A stretch of 10,321 nt of DNA from Anaerolineae bacterium (GTDB lineage: Bacteria > Chloroflexota > Anaerolineae > J102). Positions 1-8,432 of this stretch are shown in pieces. Where the stretch lies: the NCBI GenBank assembly GCA_015493675.1, contig WGCR01000114.1, positions 1 to 10,321 of the forward strand, in the 5' to 3' direction. The notes beneath the pieces were generated by a model. That model saw only the letters and a list, made by a program, of their open reading frames with translations. It was not told the origin of the DNA and did no database searches. The first letter of the stretch is position 1. Each line of letters opens with the position of its first letter. The position numbers were made by a program, and so were the translations under genes.

Positions 1-204
1 ACCTGGCTGAGCGAGATATTCGGATGCTCAAGGTGCAACAAAAGATCTCAGGGCATTTCCGCAGCAAGGAAGGCGCTGAACAATTCTGCACCATCCGCAG
101 TTACACTTCCACCATGCGTAAACAAGGCGTCAATGCCTGGACGGCTCTGGGTTCTATGTTCGCAGGAGACCTCCTTCTGCCTGAAACCATACCTGTATAG
201 TTAC
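1..204 (+). mobile_element. Right end of an IS66-like insertion sequence
   Basis: The transposase fragment ends at 200 and the sequence CTGTATAGTTAC (193-204) overlaps its stop codon. From memory, some compact IS66-like elements end in a GTTAC-type terminus very close to the transposase stop, so 204 is a plausible right boundary. The left terminus is outside the window, so neither the inverted repeat nor the 8-bp target duplication can be verified. The element would end about 110 bp before the operators of the acyl-CoA dehydrogenase promoter. Confidence 0.45.
3..200 (+). CDS. IS66-family transposase, C-terminal fragment (cut by window edge)
   Basis: The open frame runs in from the left edge and gives 65 residues before TAG at 198-200. 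It contains ERDIRMLKVQQKISG followed by FRSKEGAEQFCTIRSY and TMRKQG, the strongly conserved C-terminal block of IS66-type DDE transposases (TnpC). This is the end of the catalytic region plus the short C-terminal tail, so the product would cut and join DNA at the element's ends. The N-terminal part and any tnpA/tnpB partners lie outside the window, so it cannot be said whether the copy is intact. The frame is clean through the visible part. The family assignment comes from recognising the motif and is firm; the exact IS name is not known. Confidence 0.88.
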   Translation: MAERDIRMLKVQQKISGHFRSKEGAEQFCTIRSYTSTMRKQGVNAWTALGSMFAGDLLLPETIPV

Positions 205-311
205 TTGCGAAAATCTGTGTGCATCAGATGTGTCTGCGTTCCATTTCTGTCCCGTAAATCGATCGTGTGCAAGGTCGCGAAGGGTCCAGGAGAAAAGAGA
301 AATCTGCGAGG

Positions 312-326
312 TGACGCATCGCGTAA
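312..326. promoter_or_regulatory. Palindromic operator 1 of the acyl-CoA dehydrogenase promoter
   Basis: TGACGCATCGCGTAA is an imperfect 7-1-7 palindrome (5 of 7 pairs). It lies just upstream of the -35 element, 23 bp (start to start) from a second copy. It fits the consensus TRACGCA-N-TGCGTTA that recurs as a tandem pair at the phasin promoter. A dimeric TetR-like or GntR-like repressor is the likely ligand; this is inference. Confidence 0.6.
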
Positions 327-333
327 GTTTGAA

Positions 334-363
334 TTGACGCATTGCGTTAGTTCATGCTAGAAT
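334..363 (+). promoter_or_regulatory. Sigma-70-type promoter of the acyl-CoA dehydrogenase gene
   Basis: The -35 TTGACG (334-339) is followed by an 18-bp spacer and the -10 TAGAAT (358-363). TGC directly before the -10 provides an extended -10 (TGn). Transcription would start near 370, giving a leader of about 75 nt before the ATG at 446. The second palindromic operator (335-349) overlaps the -35 and spacer, so a protein bound there should block RNA polymerase. Confidence 0.65.
335..349. promoter_or_regulatory. Palindromic operator 2 of the acyl-CoA dehydrogenase promoter
   Basis: TGACGCATTGCGTTA pairs 6 of 7 positions around a single central base. It overlaps the -35 hexamer (334-339) and the spacer, the classical position for repression by steric exclusion. 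It differs by only two bases from the perfect palindrome TAACGCAGTGCGTTA at 8569-8583. Confidence 0.7.
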
Positions 364-445
364 GGATGCAACCTTCCATAGTTGAATTGTTCAATTTTTT
401 GGATTTTGTCATATCTTCCATCCATCACCTTTCGAGAGGCGAAAA

Positions 446-1582
446 ATGTTGAATTTTGAGTTTTCATCTGAACAAAAGATGTTGCGGGACCTGGCCCATG
501 ATTTTTCTGAGAATGAAATCAAACCGGTGGCCGAACACTACGACATCACGGAAGAGTTTCCCTGGCCCGTGATCAAGAAGGCCCAAGAGTATGGCCTGTT
601 CAGCGTCAACGTCCCCGAGGCGTATGGCGGACCGGGCATGTCCCTGCTGGAAGAGGTCATCCTCACTGAGGAGCTGGCCTGGGGATGCTCGGGCATTGAA
701 ACGGCTCTGATGTTGAATTCGCTGGCCGCCCTTCCTATTAAAATCGCAGGCAATGAAGAGCAGAAAAAGAAATATCTCGGCATGATGGCCGAGGGAACGA
801 TGGCGGCCTATTGCGTCACCGAGCCCGGAGCCGGCTCTGACGTGGCGGCGATCAAGCTTTCCGCCGAGCGCAAAGGTGACAAATACGTTCTGAATGGCAA
901 TAAAATCTGGATTACCAATGCTCCGGTGGCGGATATTTTTATCGTCTTCGCCCGCACCAACAAGGAAGACCGTTATGGCGGTCTCAGCGCTTTTATTGTG
1001 GAGCGCGATTGGGGCGTGACGACCGGTAAGCATCTGCCCAAAATGGGACAGCACGCGGCCTGGACCAGCGAGGTTTTCTTCGAGGATGTAGAGGTGCCTG
1101 TGGAGAATCGGCTCGGGCCCGAGGGCATGGGCTTTTTGATTGCCATGAAGGTGTTTGATAGCTCCCGTCCGGCCGTGTCCGCCGCGGCCGTAGGCGTCGC
1201 TCGCCGCGCTTTCGAAGAGGCGACCGAGTATGCCAAAACCCGCATCGCTTTTGGCAAGCCCATCATCGCCAAACAGGCTGTCGGTTTCAAGCTGGCCAAC
1301 ATGGCCATCGAGATCGAGGCCGGGCGTTTGCTGGCCCAGAAAGCGGCCTGGCTGCTGGATAACGGCAAGCGCAACACTACCCTGGCCGCCTACGCCAAGG
1401 CTTATTGTGCAGATATGGCCATGCGGGTCACGACTGAAGCTGTGCAGGTTTTTGGCGGCTACGGCTACAGCCGGGAATATCCGGTAGAGAAATTGATGCG
1501 CGATTCCAAGATATTCCAGCTTTATGAGGGCACCAGCGAGATCCAGCGACATATTATCGCCCGCGAGATCTCCAAGAGCTAG
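446..1582 (+). CDS. Acyl-CoA dehydrogenase (FAD-dependent)
   Basis: The 378-residue product has the usual length of short/medium-chain acyl-CoA dehydrogenases. These flavoenzymes oxidise acyl-CoA to trans-2-enoyl-CoA, passing electrons to ETF, in beta-oxidation or branched-chain amino-acid breakdown. Visible hallmarks are YCVTEPGAGSD (122-132) and WITNA (155-159), which line the FAD/substrate site, the C-terminal helical region with RIAFGKPI (266-273), VFGGYGYSREYP (335-346), and YEGTSEIQR (360-368). Glu361 in that last motif is the expected catalytic base. The ATG at 446 is preceded by GAGAGG at 434-439, six bases away. Chain-length specificity cannot be read from the sequence. The gene is monocistronic, with its own promoter and tandem operators upstream. 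A MITE-like element abuts its TAG stop and now separates it from its terminator. The operator pair is shared with the phasin gene. Confidence 0.96.
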   Translation: MLNFEFSSEQKMLRDLAHDFSENEIKPVAEHYDITEEFPWPVIKKAQEYGLFSVNVPEAYGGPGMSLLEEVILTEELAWGCSGIETALMLNSLAALPIKIAGNEEQKKKYLGMMAEGTMAAYCVTEPGAGSDVAAIKLSAERKGDKYVLNGNKIWITNAPVADIFIVFARTNKEDRYGGLSAFIVERDWGVTTGKHLPKMGQHAAWTSEVFFEDVEVPVENRLGPEGMGFLIAMKVFDSSRPAVSAAAVGVARRAFEEATEYAKTRIAFGKPIIAKQAVGFKLANMAIEIEAGRLLAQKAAWLLDNGKRNTTLAAYAKAYCADMAMRVTTEAVQVFGGYGYSREYPVEKLMRDSKIFQLYEGTSEIQRHIIAREISKS

Positions 1583-1810
1583 AAGCTGTTATGCACTTTG
1601 GCCTCGTCAAATCGAGAATTCACATCATCTGCCCGTGGGATTCGCCGCTGATAACGCTGATTCGACAGATTTCCGCGGATTTTTCGGATTGAAAAAGGAT
1701 TTTTTCTGCGAAAATCCGTGATGATCCGATTTTTCAGCGTCATCCGCGGCGAATCGAAAGGCGAATGATATGAAGATGATTAGAATTTGGCATGAAGTTC
1801 ATAACAGGCT
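1583..1810. mobile_element. MITE-like 228-bp imperfect palindrome with CTAG flanks
   Basis: The two arms are reverse complements over much of their length. At the ends, AGCTGTTATGCACTT (from 1584) matches the reverse complement of the right end, AGCCTGTTATGAACTT (ending 1810), apart from an indel and a few substitutions. Inside, 1639-1660 matches the reverse complement of 1734-1755 at 20 of 22 positions. The centre is near 1697. CTAG lies directly outside each end (1579-1582 and 1811-1814), as expected for a 4-bp target duplication of the YTAR type used by IS5-group elements. No convincing coding sequence lies inside, so it would need a transposase in trans. Closing the gap would leave the terminator only about 25 bp after the dehydrogenase stop, which supports insertion. 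A long hairpin could also form in RNA. Its family is not recognised with certainty. Confidence 0.72.
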
Positions 1811-1838
1811 CTAGACTATCGGCCCGGTTTATGTTTAT

Positions 1839-1870
1839 AAGGCGGTGGGAGGATTCCCGCCGCCTTTTTT
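1839..1870 (+). terminator. Rho-independent terminator of the acyl-CoA dehydrogenase transcript
   Basis: A 12-bp stem (1839-1850 with 1855-1866, one G-U wobble) closes a GGAT loop and is followed by T residues to 1870. It is 257 bp after the dehydrogenase stop, unusually far, because the 228-bp palindromic element lies between. Without that element it would be about 25 bp downstream, a typical distance. Confidence 0.88.
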
Positions 1871-1987
1871 CGTGGCATTGCGTCATCTGCCACTGAAGCG
1901 TAGCTTTTGGGGTGCGTTCCGGGCCTGTGGGGAGGCGTAAAATAGGTGGATCAGACGGGGATGAAGTTATCAGAATTCGGGGGTTTA

Positions 1988-1996
1988 TGGTAAAAT
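1988..1996 (+). promoter_or_regulatory. Extended -10 promoter directly before the membrane protein start
   Basis: TGGTAAAAT gives a TGn extension plus the -10 hexamer TAAAAT (1991-1996). A poor -35 (TTATCA, 1967-1972) lies 18 bp upstream. The predicted start of transcription is near 2003, only about three bases before the ATG at 2006, so the message would be almost leaderless. No properly spaced Shine-Dalgarno is present. Confidence 0.45.
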
Positions 1997-2005
1997 ATAA
2001 AGGTT

Positions 2006-3028
2006 ATGCAGACCATTGTCGAAACCGAAGAAAAGCCCCTGGGCGTCATCGAATCGCTGCAACAAGGCTTTACTTTTCTCAATCATCATTTGTGGCTGAT
2101 CGCCCTCCCGATCATTTTGGATGTATTCCTGTGGCTGGGCCCGCGCCTTTCTGTATCCACGCTTATGGATCGTTTCGTGGGGGCGCTTTTCAGTCAGCCC
2201 GATCTGCCGCAGGAGTTTGCAACCAACTTCGAAGTTGCCTCCGAAAGCCTGAAAGGCCTGGGCGTCAATTATAATCTTTTGTCCCTGTTGGCCGGGCCGC
2301 TTACCGGTTTGCCATCGCTTTTTGCGCGATTGGATTTTCGTTCGTTGTCATCGCCTCATGGCGGGATGATAGATTTGACGTCATGGCAATTGGTGGTGAT
2401 GTGGCTATTGATCCTGATTCCCGTCGGTATTTTGATCGGCAGTTTTTGGCTCACCCATGTGGTTTTCTCCTTGCGGAGCGAGCGCTTCCTTTCTCGGGCG
2501 TTTTTTAGCCGCTGGGGATGGATTTGGCTCAATATCAATCTTTATTTCATCGTTTTATTTGTTGCCATTGTGCTGTTTAGCTTGCTTGTCGGTGCTGTTG
2601 GCGCAATCTTTCTGCTGTTGTTCGGCACGATTGGCGCGGCGCTTTTCAGTGTGCTCTGGGTGCTGTTTATCGGTTTTTCCATCTGGCTGAGCATTGGACT
2701 GTATTTCGTCGTCACAGCGATCTCTCTGGATGGCGTGAACCTGGCCAGCGCAGTCTGGCGCAGTTTGAATGTTGTTGGGCGCAACGCTCTCAGCACATTG
2801 GGCTTTCTGATTCTGGTGCTACTGCTCATGGAAGGATTTTCCCGCATCTGGATGCAGTTGAGCGCACAGACCTGGGGCGTTGTTTTGAGTATCATTGGCA
2901 ATGCTTACCTGGGGGCGGCTATCGTTGCCGCTTCCTTCCTGTTTTATCAATCCCGATATCATTATTGGCAGAAGGCCCGGGCGCTGGTCATTTTGAATCA
3001 GCGTTCAGACCAGAATAATAAATCCTGA
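2006..3028 (+). CDS. Polytopic membrane protein of unknown function
   Basis: This 340-residue protein is not recognised as a member of a characterised family. Hydrophobic stretches that look membrane-spanning lie at about 29-47, 128-152, 178-206, 208-240, 260-278 and 289-315, so five to seven helices are likely. A roughly 75-residue hydrophilic/amphipathic segment (about 50-127) follows the first helix. The N-terminal 25 residues and the last 25 (polar, ending RSDQNNKS) look cytosolic or surface-exposed. No catalytic motif, transporter signature or signal-peptidase site was seen. The ATG at 2006 has no well-spaced ribosome-binding site (AAAGG ends two bases before it) and sits just after a -10-like element. 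It precedes gyrB in the same direction with a 119-bp gap, so the two may share transcripts, but nothing links their functions. Codon use looks normal for the window and supports a real gene. Confidence 0.8.
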   Translation: MQTIVETEEKPLGVIESLQQGFTFLNHHLWLIALPIILDVFLWLGPRLSVSTLMDRFVGALFSQPDLPQEFATNFEVASESLKGLGVNYNLLSLLAGPLTGLPSLFARLDFRSLSSPHGGMIDLTSWQLVVMWLLILIPVGILIGSFWLTHVVFSLRSERFLSRAFFSRWGWIWLNINLYFIVLFVAIVLFSLLVGAVGAIFLLLFGTIGAALFSVLWVLFIGFSIWLSIGLYFVVTAISLDGVNLASAVWRSLNVVGRNALSTLGFLILVLLLMEGFSRIWMQLSAQTWGVVLSIIGNAYLGAAIVAASFLFYQSRYHYWQKARALVILNQRSDQNNKS

Positions 3029-3147
3029 GGTTGGGCGTGACGGAGAGGGTTAATTTCAGAGCGGATTTTGTTTTCTGTCCTGACCCGCCCGCGCAGTTCC
3101 CAATTCTTGATTCCCCACATACCACGAAAGCATTTTGAAGGTAATGA

Positions 3148-5088
<1,941 letters not shown>

Positions 5089-5110
5089 GAAAGAAAAGCG
5101 GTGCATACAA

Positions 5111-5143
5111 AAAGCCCCTTCGAGTTCGAGGGGGCTTTGTTTT
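5111..5143. terminator. Bidirectional terminator between convergent gyrB and dnaN
   Basis: A 13-bp stem (5111-5123 with 5126-5138, one wobble) encloses a two-base apex that in practice opens to a TCGAGTTCGA-type tetraloop region. It is followed by TTTGTTTTT on the plus strand. On the minus strand the same hairpin is followed by CTTTTTGTAT, so it can end both transcripts. It begins 22 bp after the gyrB stop and ends about 20 bp before the dnaN stop. Confidence 0.92.
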
Positions 5144-5161
5144 TGGTGAGGGCGGTGAGAT

Positions 5162-6310
5162 TTAGCGGGGACTCATGGGCATGATCACGTGTACATATTC
5201 CTCTTTGCCGGCGCCCACGGGCCGGAAGACGCCGGGGCGGGTGGCGGAAATGGCCTCGAAAGCCACCTGTGGCGTATCGATAACCGACAGCACCTCGATC
5301 ATATATTTGGCGTTGAAGGTGGCTGTGATGGCTTCGCCTTCGATCATGGCATTGATTTCGGAGACATTGTCCCCGAGCTCGGCGCTGGTGGCGATAAGCA
5401 CCACTTTGCCCGGATCGCCCGGTTCCATCTGCACCTTGACAGAGCCCGCGGAATCCCGGGCGAACAGGTATGCCACCTTCATGGCATTCAAAAATTCGCC
5501 GGTATCCAGAATGGCCCGGGTATTGTAGGAGTTGGGGATGATCTTCTTGTAATCGGGGAAATTGGCTTCGATGAGCTGACTGACCAGATCCACGCCCGGC
5601 AGGTGGAACATTACCTGATTGCGGGCCTCAGTAAAAATCACCTCCACGCCATCCTCCTGCCCCATATCCACGGCGCTGATGATGCGGGAGAGTTCGCTCA
5701 GCGCCCGGGCGGGAATGATGACGCCCAACGCAGCGGAGACAGGCTCTTCCAGAATCGTGCTGCGCACTGCCAGCCGGAAACCATCGGTCGCGGCCATGGT
5801 GAGCTGATCGCCCTCCAGCCGGGTGAACACGCCGGTGAAGGTCGGGCGACTGTCATCCTTGGAAGCGGCAAAGGCCACCTGATCGATCATGCTGCGCAGC
5901 TTGCCCGGCTCCACCTCCACGCTGGGCGCGTCCAGATCGCCCTGATAGGTGGGGATGATGGGGAATTCCGTGGCGTCGATGCCCTTGATATTGGCCTCAT
6001 AGCGGGCGCAGTGCAGGTGCAGCGTCTGCGTTCTGGTTTGCAGCTCCATGTCGATGCGGTCATTGGGCAATGAATTGACAAAATCACTCAACAGACGCGC
6101 TGGCACCGTGATCTGGCCTTCGTCCTCGATCATGGCTCCCACCCAACAATTGATCGCGATCTCCATATCCATGGCCGAGAGTTTCAACTGAGAGTTGTCA
6201 GTCTCAATCAAGATGTTATTCAGCACGGGCAAGGTGCTGCGGCTGGCCACCGCACGCCCGACGATAGAAAGGCCCTTTGCAAGATTTTCTTGTAAAACCG
6301 AAACGCGCAC
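5162..6310 (-). CDS. dnaN: DNA polymerase III beta subunit (sliding clamp)
   Basis: The 382-residue product forms the dimeric ring that tethers polymerase III and many repair proteins to DNA. Three clamp folds are apparent: about 1-120, 130-248 and 250-382. Typical sequences are SRSTLPVLNNILIE (23-36), DSRPTFTGVF (153-162), ATDGFRLAV (174-182, part of the partner-binding pocket), EANFPDYKKIIP (248-259) and the C-terminal VIMPMSPR (375-382) that completes the pocket. The start is GTG (6308-6310 on the complement), chosen because GGAGGT (complement of 6317-6322) lies six bases upstream and the product begins with the usual MRVSVLQENL. The gene is divergent from dnaA and convergent with gyrB, whereas in most bacteria dnaN directly follows dnaA on the same strand. 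Confidence 0.96.
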   Translation of the reverse strand: MRVSVLQENLAKGLSIVGRAVASRSTLPVLNNILIETDNSQLKLSAMDMEIAINCWVGAMIEDEGQITVPARLLSDFVNSLPNDRIDMELQTRTQTLHLHCARYEANIKGIDATEFPIIPTYQGDLDAPSVEVEPGKLRSMIDQVAFAASKDDSRPTFTGVFTRLEGDQLTMAATDGFRLAVRSTILEEPVSAALGVIIPARALSELSRIISAVDMGQEDGVEVIFTEARNQVMFHLPGVDLVSQLIEANFPDYKKIIPNSYNTRAILDTGEFLNAMKVAYLFARDSAGSVKVQMEPGDPGKVVLIATSAELGDNVSEINAMIEGEAITATFNAKYMIEVLSVIDTPQVAFEAISATRPGVFRPVGAGKEEYVHVIMPMSPR

Positions 6311-6392
6311 GGAACTACCTCCGAAAATGATTATGACTTCGAGACGCAGGAGATAAAAAGTATCTGCGTTGCAAAAAAGAGCAATTTTAGAA

Positions 6393-6401
6393 AGTATACC
6401 A
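6393..6401 (-). promoter_or_regulatory. Extended -10 promoter of dnaN
   Basis: On the minus strand this reads TGGTATACT, a TGn extension plus TATACT, five of six consensus bases. No good -35 is present at 17 bp, which is common for extended -10 promoters. The predicted start near 6386 gives a leader of about 75 nt. That leader contains a small hairpin (complement of 6344-6369, arms ACGCAG and CTGCGT). Confidence 0.5.
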
Positions 6402-6819
6402 GAATAGTGCGGGTTTCCGGAAAAGTTGTAACAGCTCGCAACGATTTACCTCTTCGCATTGCTCTTCTCCTCGCGGGGGTTTCTGGAAATGGCTTTGGAA
6501 AATTTCCGTTAAAATAAATTCTCGCACAAATGGGCTAATTTTTTTTTTTGTGATAGGATATTTTGTATAAAAGGACGATCGAAACACTATTTATGGGAAA
6601 TAAAGTAGGCGTAATCTTCTGTGCCCGGCCTGTGCTTTACGATAAGCGTCTCTGCGGTTTCGCAACGTTCCTTCGGGCAGGTTTGCATCTCCCAAACTTT
6701 ATCTGATAGCATAGATTCAGCAGACTGGGAATGGATAATCGCCGTCTTGAGGATTGCAGGCATTTGGCGATGCTTGGTTCCCCCCGATCCTCCCAGGCCC
6801 TGATGGGACTTTGTCTGCA

Positions 6820-6856
6820 TGTTCACTTTCATCCCCCACAGTCCAAAGTGTGAACA
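6820..6856. repeat. Inverted repeat upstream of dnaA
   Basis: TGTTCACTTT (6820-6829) pairs with AAAGTGTGAACA (6845-6856), leaving a two-base bulge and a loop of about 15 bases. The GTTCAC and GTGAAC halves are 29 bp apart (starts at 6821 and 6850). It could be a DNA-binding site or an RNA hairpin in a long dnaA leader. No T run follows, so a terminator is unlikely. Confidence 0.4.
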
Positions 6857-6986
6857 CAATCGAAAACGAGATGTATTAGCACCCTTGCCATGAGGGCCGG
6901 CGCGGACGCGTTCATGACAGAGGCTGGCGGGTGCGCGTTTTCGACTCAACTCGCATTCTGAATTTGGTAACGATTAAGGACTTTTT

Positions 6987-8357
6987 ATGGAGCGCTCGAT
7001 GAATCCTGAAAGGGTGTGGCAGGCCACACTGGGCGAATTAGAGCTCGCCCTACAGCGCCCGGTTTTTGAAAATTGGCTAAAAGGCGCCCGTTTCGTCGCT
7101 TATGAGGATGGCGTTTATATCATTGCTGTGAAATCAGCATTTGCCCAGGAGTGGCTAAATCAACGGCTTAAAGGCATGATCAAGCGTCGCTTGGAGCGCC
7201 TGAGCGGCCGGTCAGTTGACGTGACTTTCATCGTGCGCCCGGAATTATTCTCTGCCAACCAACCCGCCGTCATGCCCGATTCGCCTCTGCTCAATACGTC
7301 CCCAACCAATGCTCCCGCCGGGCGGTTTCAACATGCCCCCGCTTTGCCTGAATCCAATCTCCAGGTGAATCGATCTTTCGATAACTTTATCGTCGGCGAG
7401 GGGAACCGTTTTGCATACGCTGCCTGCCAGGCTGTAGCGCAGAATCCGGGCGTCTCCTACAACCCACTTTTTCTTTATGGCGGCGTCGGCCTGGGAAAAA
7501 CACACTTGCTCCATGCCATTGGCAACGTCGCAGTCCAGGATGAGTACAACGTTCGCTACGTCACCACCGAGACTTTCACCAACGAGATGATCGAGGCCAT
7601 CCGCACTCACACTAATGTGGCCTTTCGGCAGACTTATCGCAATGTGGACGTCCTGCTTATCGATGACATTCAATTCTTACAGGGCAAAGAGAGCACCCAG
7701 AACGAATTCTTTCACACCTTCAACAGCCTGACAGCGGCCAATAAGCAGGTCGTTATTGCCAGTGATCGCCCGTTGCATCTTCTGACCAAATTGGAAGACA
7801 GATTGCTCTCTCGTTTCAGCGGCGGTCTTATCGTTGATCTCTCGCCTCCAGATCTCGAACATCGTATTGCCATCCTCTACGCCAAAGCCTATGAGAAAGG
7901 CGTTGTTGTGCCCGAGGATGTTGCCCGTTATATTGCAGAACACTATAACGATAATGTGCGAGAGCTTCAGGGGGCTCTGAACCGGGTAGTTGCCTACGCC
8001 CAATTACACCACCAGCCCCTCAGTTTTTCCCTGGCCCAGAAAATCCTGGAGCCACAGCAGCGCCCCCTCGATCACAGCCCCGATGCGATCCTGGAGGCGG
8101 TGGCCCAGGAATTCAATATCACCATCAGCGAACTCAAAGGCCCGCGCCGCACGCGGCGCATTTCCGTCCCCCGACAACTGGCTATGTACCTGCTTCGCGA
8201 TGTCGCCCAACTCTCCTTCCCCCAAATTGGAGAGTTTTTGGGCGGCCGCGACCATTCGACGGTTATGCACGGGGCCACGAAAATCGAGAAAGGTCTTCAA
8301 CAGGATACAGAAATCCAGGAGAAGATGGAACGCATTCGGGTAAGACTCCGCCAATAA
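6987..8357 (+). CDS. dnaA: Chromosomal replication initiator protein DnaA
   Basis: The 456-residue AAA+ protein binds DnaA boxes and unwinds the origin. Domain I (about 1-85) carries RPVFENWLKG (24-33) and mediates self-association and helicase loading. A short proline-rich linker (about 86-128) follows. Domain III has Walker A GGVGLGKT (165-172), Walker B LLIDDIQF (223-230), sensor I around ASDRP (258-262), the arginine-finger segment RLLSRF (272-277) and sensor II in NVRELQGALNR (323-333). Domain IV is the helix-turn-helix region, with KGPRRTRRISVPRQ (384-397) and the DnaA signature GGRDHSTVMHGATKI (419-433). The ATG at 6987 follows AAGGA (6976-6980), six bases away. The gene stands alone, divergent from dnaN. 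Three DnaA boxes lie 76-125 bp after its stop codon, rather than in its promoter. Confidence 0.97.
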   Translation: MERSMNPERVWQATLGELELALQRPVFENWLKGARFVAYEDGVYIIAVKSAFAQEWLNQRLKGMIKRRLERLSGRSVDVTFIVRPELFSANQPAVMPDSPLLNTSPTNAPAGRFQHAPALPESNLQVNRSFDNFIVGEGNRFAYAACQAVAQNPGVSYNPLFLYGGVGLGKTHLLHAIGNVAVQDEYNVRYVTTETFTNEMIEAIRTHTNVAFRQTYRNVDVLLIDDIQFLQGKESTQNEFFHTFNSLTAANKQVVIASDRPLHLLTKLEDRLLSRFSGGLIVDLSPPDLEHRIAILYAKAYEKGVVVPEDVARYIAEHYNDNVRELQGALNRVVAYAQLHHQPLSFSLAQKILEPQQRPLDHSPDAILEAVAQEFNITISELKGPRRTRRISVPRQLAMYLLRDVAQLSFPQIGEFLGGRDHSTVMHGATKIEKGLQQDTEIQEKMERIRVRLRQ

Positions 8358-8386
8358 GCGGAGAGACGCTCTGAATGTGGTGACAA

Positions 8387-8420
8387 AAGGGAATGCGCCA
8401 TGAGGCATTTCCCTTGTTGG
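8387..8420 (+). terminator. Possible dnaA terminator
   Basis: AAGGGAATGC (8387-8396) pairs with GCATTTCCCTT (8405-8415), with one bulged T and an eight-base loop. It starts 29 bp after the dnaA stop. The following TTGTTGG is a weak U tract, so termination may be partial. Confidence 0.45.
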
Positions 8421-8432
8421 ATCGCGCCCGGC

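Larger units (their letters stand above)
6311..6986. other. 676-bp divergent intergenic region between dnaN and dnaA
   Basis: No credible gene lies here. The dnaN leader and promoter occupy about 6311-6401. An AT-rich block (about 6495-6605) contains an 11-base T tract (6539-6549) and TTGTATAAAAGG (6564-6575), which could be a promoter -10 or an unwinding region. The rest (about 6606-6810) has ordinary composition with no recognised content. An imperfect inverted repeat, TGTTCACTTT (6820-6829) with AAAGTGTGAACA (6845-6856), lies 130 bp before dnaA. Only one weak DnaA-box-like 9-mer (AATGGATAA, 6730-6738) was found, with two mismatches. dnaA itself has AAGGA at 6976-6980. The region may carry the dnaA promoter and part of the origin, but the sequence does not prove it. 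Confidence 0.55.

Noticed and set aside
382..401. TTGAA-TTG-TTCAA followed by TTTTTT in the dehydrogenase leader, as an attenuator
   Set aside because: A five-base-pair AT-rich stem is too weak to terminate transcription and is expected by chance in this AT-rich leader.
464..1552. Long minus-strand open frame opposite the acyl-CoA dehydrogenase gene
   Set aside because: It is the antisense shadow of a clearly recognised gene. The translation has no family features and no ribosome-binding site was found.
1875..1885. GCATTGCGTCA before the membrane protein as a third operator site
   Set aside because: Only one half fits the consensus. The left half (GTGGC) does not pair and there is no tandem partner.
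5189..6073. Plus-strand frame of 294 codons opposite dnaN
   Set aside because: The dnaN product is unmistakable on the other strand. This frame is His/Gly/Asp-rich in the way antisense frames often are.
6593..6706. Small plus-strand frame of 37 codons after the AT-rich block
   Set aside because: The only purine-rich stretch (AAAGGA) is too far from the ATG and the peptide resembles nothing known. Kept only as a remote possibility.
6730..6738. AATGGATAA as a DnaA box in the dnaN-dnaA gap
   Set aside because: It has two mismatches to TGTGGATAA and no neighbouring copies, so it is not distinguishable from chance.
6587..6949. Minus-strand frame of 120 codons in the dnaN-dnaA gap
   Set aside because: Low-complexity-free but featureless translation, no ribosome-binding site, and it covers the inverted repeat and likely regulatory sequence. 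Not supported as a gene.
8346..8363. Hairpin CTCCGC/GCGGAG around the dnaA stop codon
   Set aside because: The stem is only six base pairs and no T tract follows. The later hairpin at 8387-8415 is a better terminator candidate.
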